Origin: Prevotella sp.
Lineage (GTDB): Bacteria > Bacteroidota > Bacteroidia > Bacteroidales > Bacteroidaceae
Reading direction: 5' to 3'
Length of the DNA: 5,275 bases
Assembly: GCA_016291915.1 (NCBI GenBank)
Contig: JAEEZP010000303.1
Location: 1 to 5,275 of the forward strand
The position numbers and the translations under genes are program-made. Numbering within the stretch: the first letter of the stretch is position 1; every line of letters starts with the position of its first letter. This document shows positions 4,978 through 5,275 of this stretch, one piece after another. Below the pieces are notes generated by a model. It was not told the origin of the DNA. It searched no databases and was given only the letters and a program-made list of their open reading frames with translations.

Positions 4978-5275
4978 CTATTCGTTACGCTCGCGGTATA
5001 TCATGTCAACGATTTTTCCGAAGCCAGTATACTGCTCCGCCTGCTTAGCAGTGTTGTTCACACCATCCACGTCGAAGAAGGTAACCTTACCTCCACTGAC
5101 TGCATCACTGTTTGATGAGGTTCCAACAATCAGACGATACTGAGCCTCGAAGAACTCATCGCTCTGGTTGGAGAGGATACTATAGTCAGAACAGTTATAC
5201 AGATTGAAATACATCAGCGTTATCTCATCATCGCCAGCAAACTGAGAAGGCACCTGAGTGGTCTGTTTTGTACCA
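4978..5275 (-). CDS. C-terminal part of an unrecognised protein, cut by the window edge
   Basis: The minus-strand frame is open from the right edge (first complete codon at 5272-5274) to a TAG at 4978, giving the last 98 residues of a longer protein. A GTG at 5251-5253 lies inside the frame, but the frame continues upstream of it to the window edge, so I treat the 5' end as missing. The fragment is polar, with alternating hydrophobic residues ('ITLMYFNLY', 'AQYRLIVGT', 'GKVTFFDVDG') suggesting beta structure, and it ends with a short likely helix, 'FGKIVDMIYRERNE'. It has one cysteine. I recognise no family. It lies upstream of paralogue B on the same strand, with a 12-bp inverted repeat beginning 15 nt past its stop, so it could belong to the same transcript or be a separate unit ending there. 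Confidence 0.7.
   Translation of the reverse strand, partial: GTKQTTQVPSQFAGDDEITLMYFNLYNCSDYSILSNQSDEFFEAQYRLIVGTSSNSDAVSGGKVTFFDVDGVNNTAKQAEQYTGFGKIVDMIYRERNE

Noticed and set aside
5251..5253. GTG as the start codon of the right-edge gene.
   Set aside because: The frame stays open upstream to the edge of the window and no signal peptide or leader-like sequence follows the GTG.

Overview
The window looks like chromosomal DNA of a Bacteroidales bacterium, most likely Prevotella or a close relative. This rests on the protein families (TlpA-type thioredoxins with DUF4369-like or helical N-terminal regions, small lipoproteins with acidic residues after the lipid cysteine), AT-rich leaders without clear Shine-Dalgarno sites, and moderate GC content. 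Genus level is an inference.

All six recognisable genes lie on the minus strand, so transcription runs right to left. From the right edge they are: the C-terminal end of an unrecognised protein (stop at 4978); a secreted TlpA-like thiol-disulfide oxidoreductase (3958-4845); two small lipoproteins (3451-3867, lipocalin-like; 2574-3395, family unknown); a second secreted TlpA-like oxidoreductase (1649-2536) about 74% identical to the first by my hand count; and a third, lipid-anchored oxidoreductase with a DUF4369-like N-terminus (371-1495). The first 370 bases hold no gene. They carry a hairpin 17 nt past the last stop, a degenerate direct repeat and one palindromic element.

The theme is extracytoplasmic thiol redox chemistry: three exported thioredoxin-fold proteins, with two probably outer-membrane lipoproteins between the two close paralogues. 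The paralogues look like a local duplication, because they align without gaps over 295 residues and also share 3' flanking sequence. Substrates cannot be read from the sequence.

The most striking non-coding signal is a family of palindromic elements with GGGGACAGG / CCTGTCCCC arms around an asymmetric core. Near-identical 31-bp copies occur at 4-34, 1599-1629 and 3908-3938 (the last inverted), and a divergent double hairpin lies at 4871-4962. They resemble REP sequences mobilised by REP-associated tyrosine transposases, but no transposase is present here. The copies behind the two paralogues sit exactly 19 nt past each stop codon yet point in opposite directions.
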